From contig CAIJHZ010000107.1 of assembly GCA_903820565.1 (NCBI GenBank), positions 1 to 6,769 of the forward strand: a stretch of DNA of 6,769 nt. Reading direction: 5' to 3'. A program made the position numbers and the translations under genes. Under the pieces are notes generated by a model, which searched no databases, had not been told where the DNA came from, and was given only the letters and a program-made list of their open reading frames with translations. The stretch's first letter is position 1, and every line of letters starts with the position of its first letter. Below, piece after piece: positions 5,867 through 6,769 of the stretch. The stretch comes from an uncultured Actinomycetes bacterium (GTDB lineage Bacteria > Actinomycetota > Actinomycetes > Nanopelagicales > Nanopelagicaceae).

Positions 5867-6769
5867 TGTCTACATATAAAGATGCAGGCGTCGATATTGA
5901 TGCAGGAGACCGCGCTGTTGAGTTAATGAAGGCATCAATTGCAAAGGCATCTCGGCCAGAAGTCATGGGCGGCATAGGTGGCTTTGCAGGCTTGTTTGAT
6001 GCCAGCAAGTTAAAGGATATGAAACAACCATTGCTTGCAACGTCAACTGATGGAGTTGGCACAAAAACTGAAATAGCTCGCGCACTTAGTAAGTACGACA
6101 CAATTGGCGAAGATTTAGTCGCAATGGTTGTTGATGATTTGGTTGTGTGTGGTGCTGAGCCATTGTTTATGACAGATTACATCGCAGTAGGAAAAGTTGT
6201 TCCAGAACATATTGCAGACATTGTTGCCGGTATTGCACGAGGTTGTGCAAAAGCAAATACAGCTCTAATAGGTGGAGAGACTGCAGAACACCCTGGATTG
6301 TTAGATGATGATGAATTCGATGTAGCAGGTGCTGCAACGGGTGTGGTTGATGCAGATCGTCAGTTGGGTGCACACCGCGTTAAGGCAGGTGATGTCATTA
6401 TTGGAATGCCATCTAGTGGTTTTCATGCAAATGGGTACTCCCTGATCCGTCACATAATTAAGACCGTAGGATTGAGTTTGCATGCAAATGTCAGTGAATA
6501 TGGAATTACATCGGGTGAAGTGTTTTTGAAACCTACTGAGATTTATACACTCGATTGTCTGGCCTTAATCAAGTCGATGCCAGAACACTTACACGCCTTT
6601 TCACACATCACTGGTGGAGGTATTGCAGAAAATACTGCTCGCGTTATACCTGAACATTTAACAGCTACATACGATCGATCAACGTGGTCTTTACCTGTTG
6701 AAATGGAGTTCATGGCAAAGATGGGTGGAGTCCCACAGGCCGATATGGAGCGCACCTGGAACTGTGGCA
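5866..6769 (+). CDS. purM: Phosphoribosylformylglycinamidine cyclo-ligase (AIR synthetase), cut by the window edge
   Basis: PurM uses ATP to close FGAM into AIR, directly after the PurS-PurQ-PurL reaction. The frame stays open from the ATG at 5866 to the right edge, giving 301 residues of an expected 345 or so; the C-terminal part is outside the window. Motifs in order are YKDAGVDIDAGDRAVELMK (4-22), GGFAGLF (38-44), TSTDGVGTKTEIA (59-71, ATP-binding region), DTIGEDLVAM (78-87), VDDLVVCGAEPLFMTDYIA (89-107), ALIGGETAEHPG (133-144), SSGFHANGYSLIR (183-195) and HITGGGIAENTARVIP (247-262). The visible end reads ERTWNCG, where many homologues have TFNMG. The start shares a base with the purF TGA and has no strong ribosome binding site, so translation is probably coupled to purF. 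No internal break is seen; the truncation is only the window boundary. Confidence 0.97.
   Translation, partial: MSTYKDAGVDIDAGDRAVELMKASIAKASRPEVMGGIGGFAGLFDASKLKDMKQPLLATSTDGVGTKTEIARALSKYDTIGEDLVAMVVDDLVVCGAEPLFMTDYIAVGKVVPEHIADIVAGIARGCAKANTALIGGETAEHPGLLDDDEFDVAGAATGVVDADRQLGAHRVKAGDVIIGMPSSGFHANGYSLIRHIIKTVGLSLHANVSEYGITSGEVFLKPTEIYTLDCLALIKSMPEHLHAFSHITGGGIAENTARVIPEHLTATYDRSTWSLPVEMEFMAKMGGVPQADMERTWNCG

Noticed and set aside
6669..6680. The short palindromic run GATCGATC within purM
   Set aside because: It is a single 8-base palindrome inside a coding frame, expected by chance, with no second copy or flanking structure seen.

Overview
The window is one densely packed, all plus-strand block of de novo purine biosynthesis genes. 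In order it holds the last 21 codons of an upstream gene (probably purB), purC, purS, purQ, purL, a small SCP-like gene of unknown role, purF, and the first 301 codons of purM, which runs off the right edge. Every junction is a 1- or 4-base overlap, except a 15-base gap before purS. No non-coding stretch is long enough to hold a promoter, terminator, RNA gene, repeat array or mobile element, and I see none.

The gene order points to an actinobacterium. Known actinobacterial clusters place a small 'bacterial SCP ortholog' gene just before purF and purM, and the PurC, PurL and PurM sequences carry actinobacterial-type motifs. My hand counts on sample lines give roughly 40-52% G+C, well below that of most soil actinobacteria. 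This suggests a low-GC lineage such as the freshwater acI/Nanopelagicales group. That assignment is inference from composition and synteny, not from a search.

The genes cover several steps of the route from PRPP to IMP. PurF makes phosphoribosylamine from PRPP and glutamine (step 1). PurS, PurQ and PurL together form FGAM synthase, which converts FGAR to FGAM. PurM closes the imidazole ring to give AIR. PurC joins aspartate to CAIR to give SAICAR, and PurB (if the first fragment is purB) then releases fumarate. PurD, PurN or PurT, PurE/PurK and PurH are not in the window.

Nothing here looks like a new defence, mobile or regulatory system. The one truly uncharacterised element is the 101-residue SCP-like protein locked between purL and purF by 4-base overlaps on both sides. 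Smaller points are the single strong ribosome binding site, in front of purS, and an abrupt drop in G+C within the first codons of purC.
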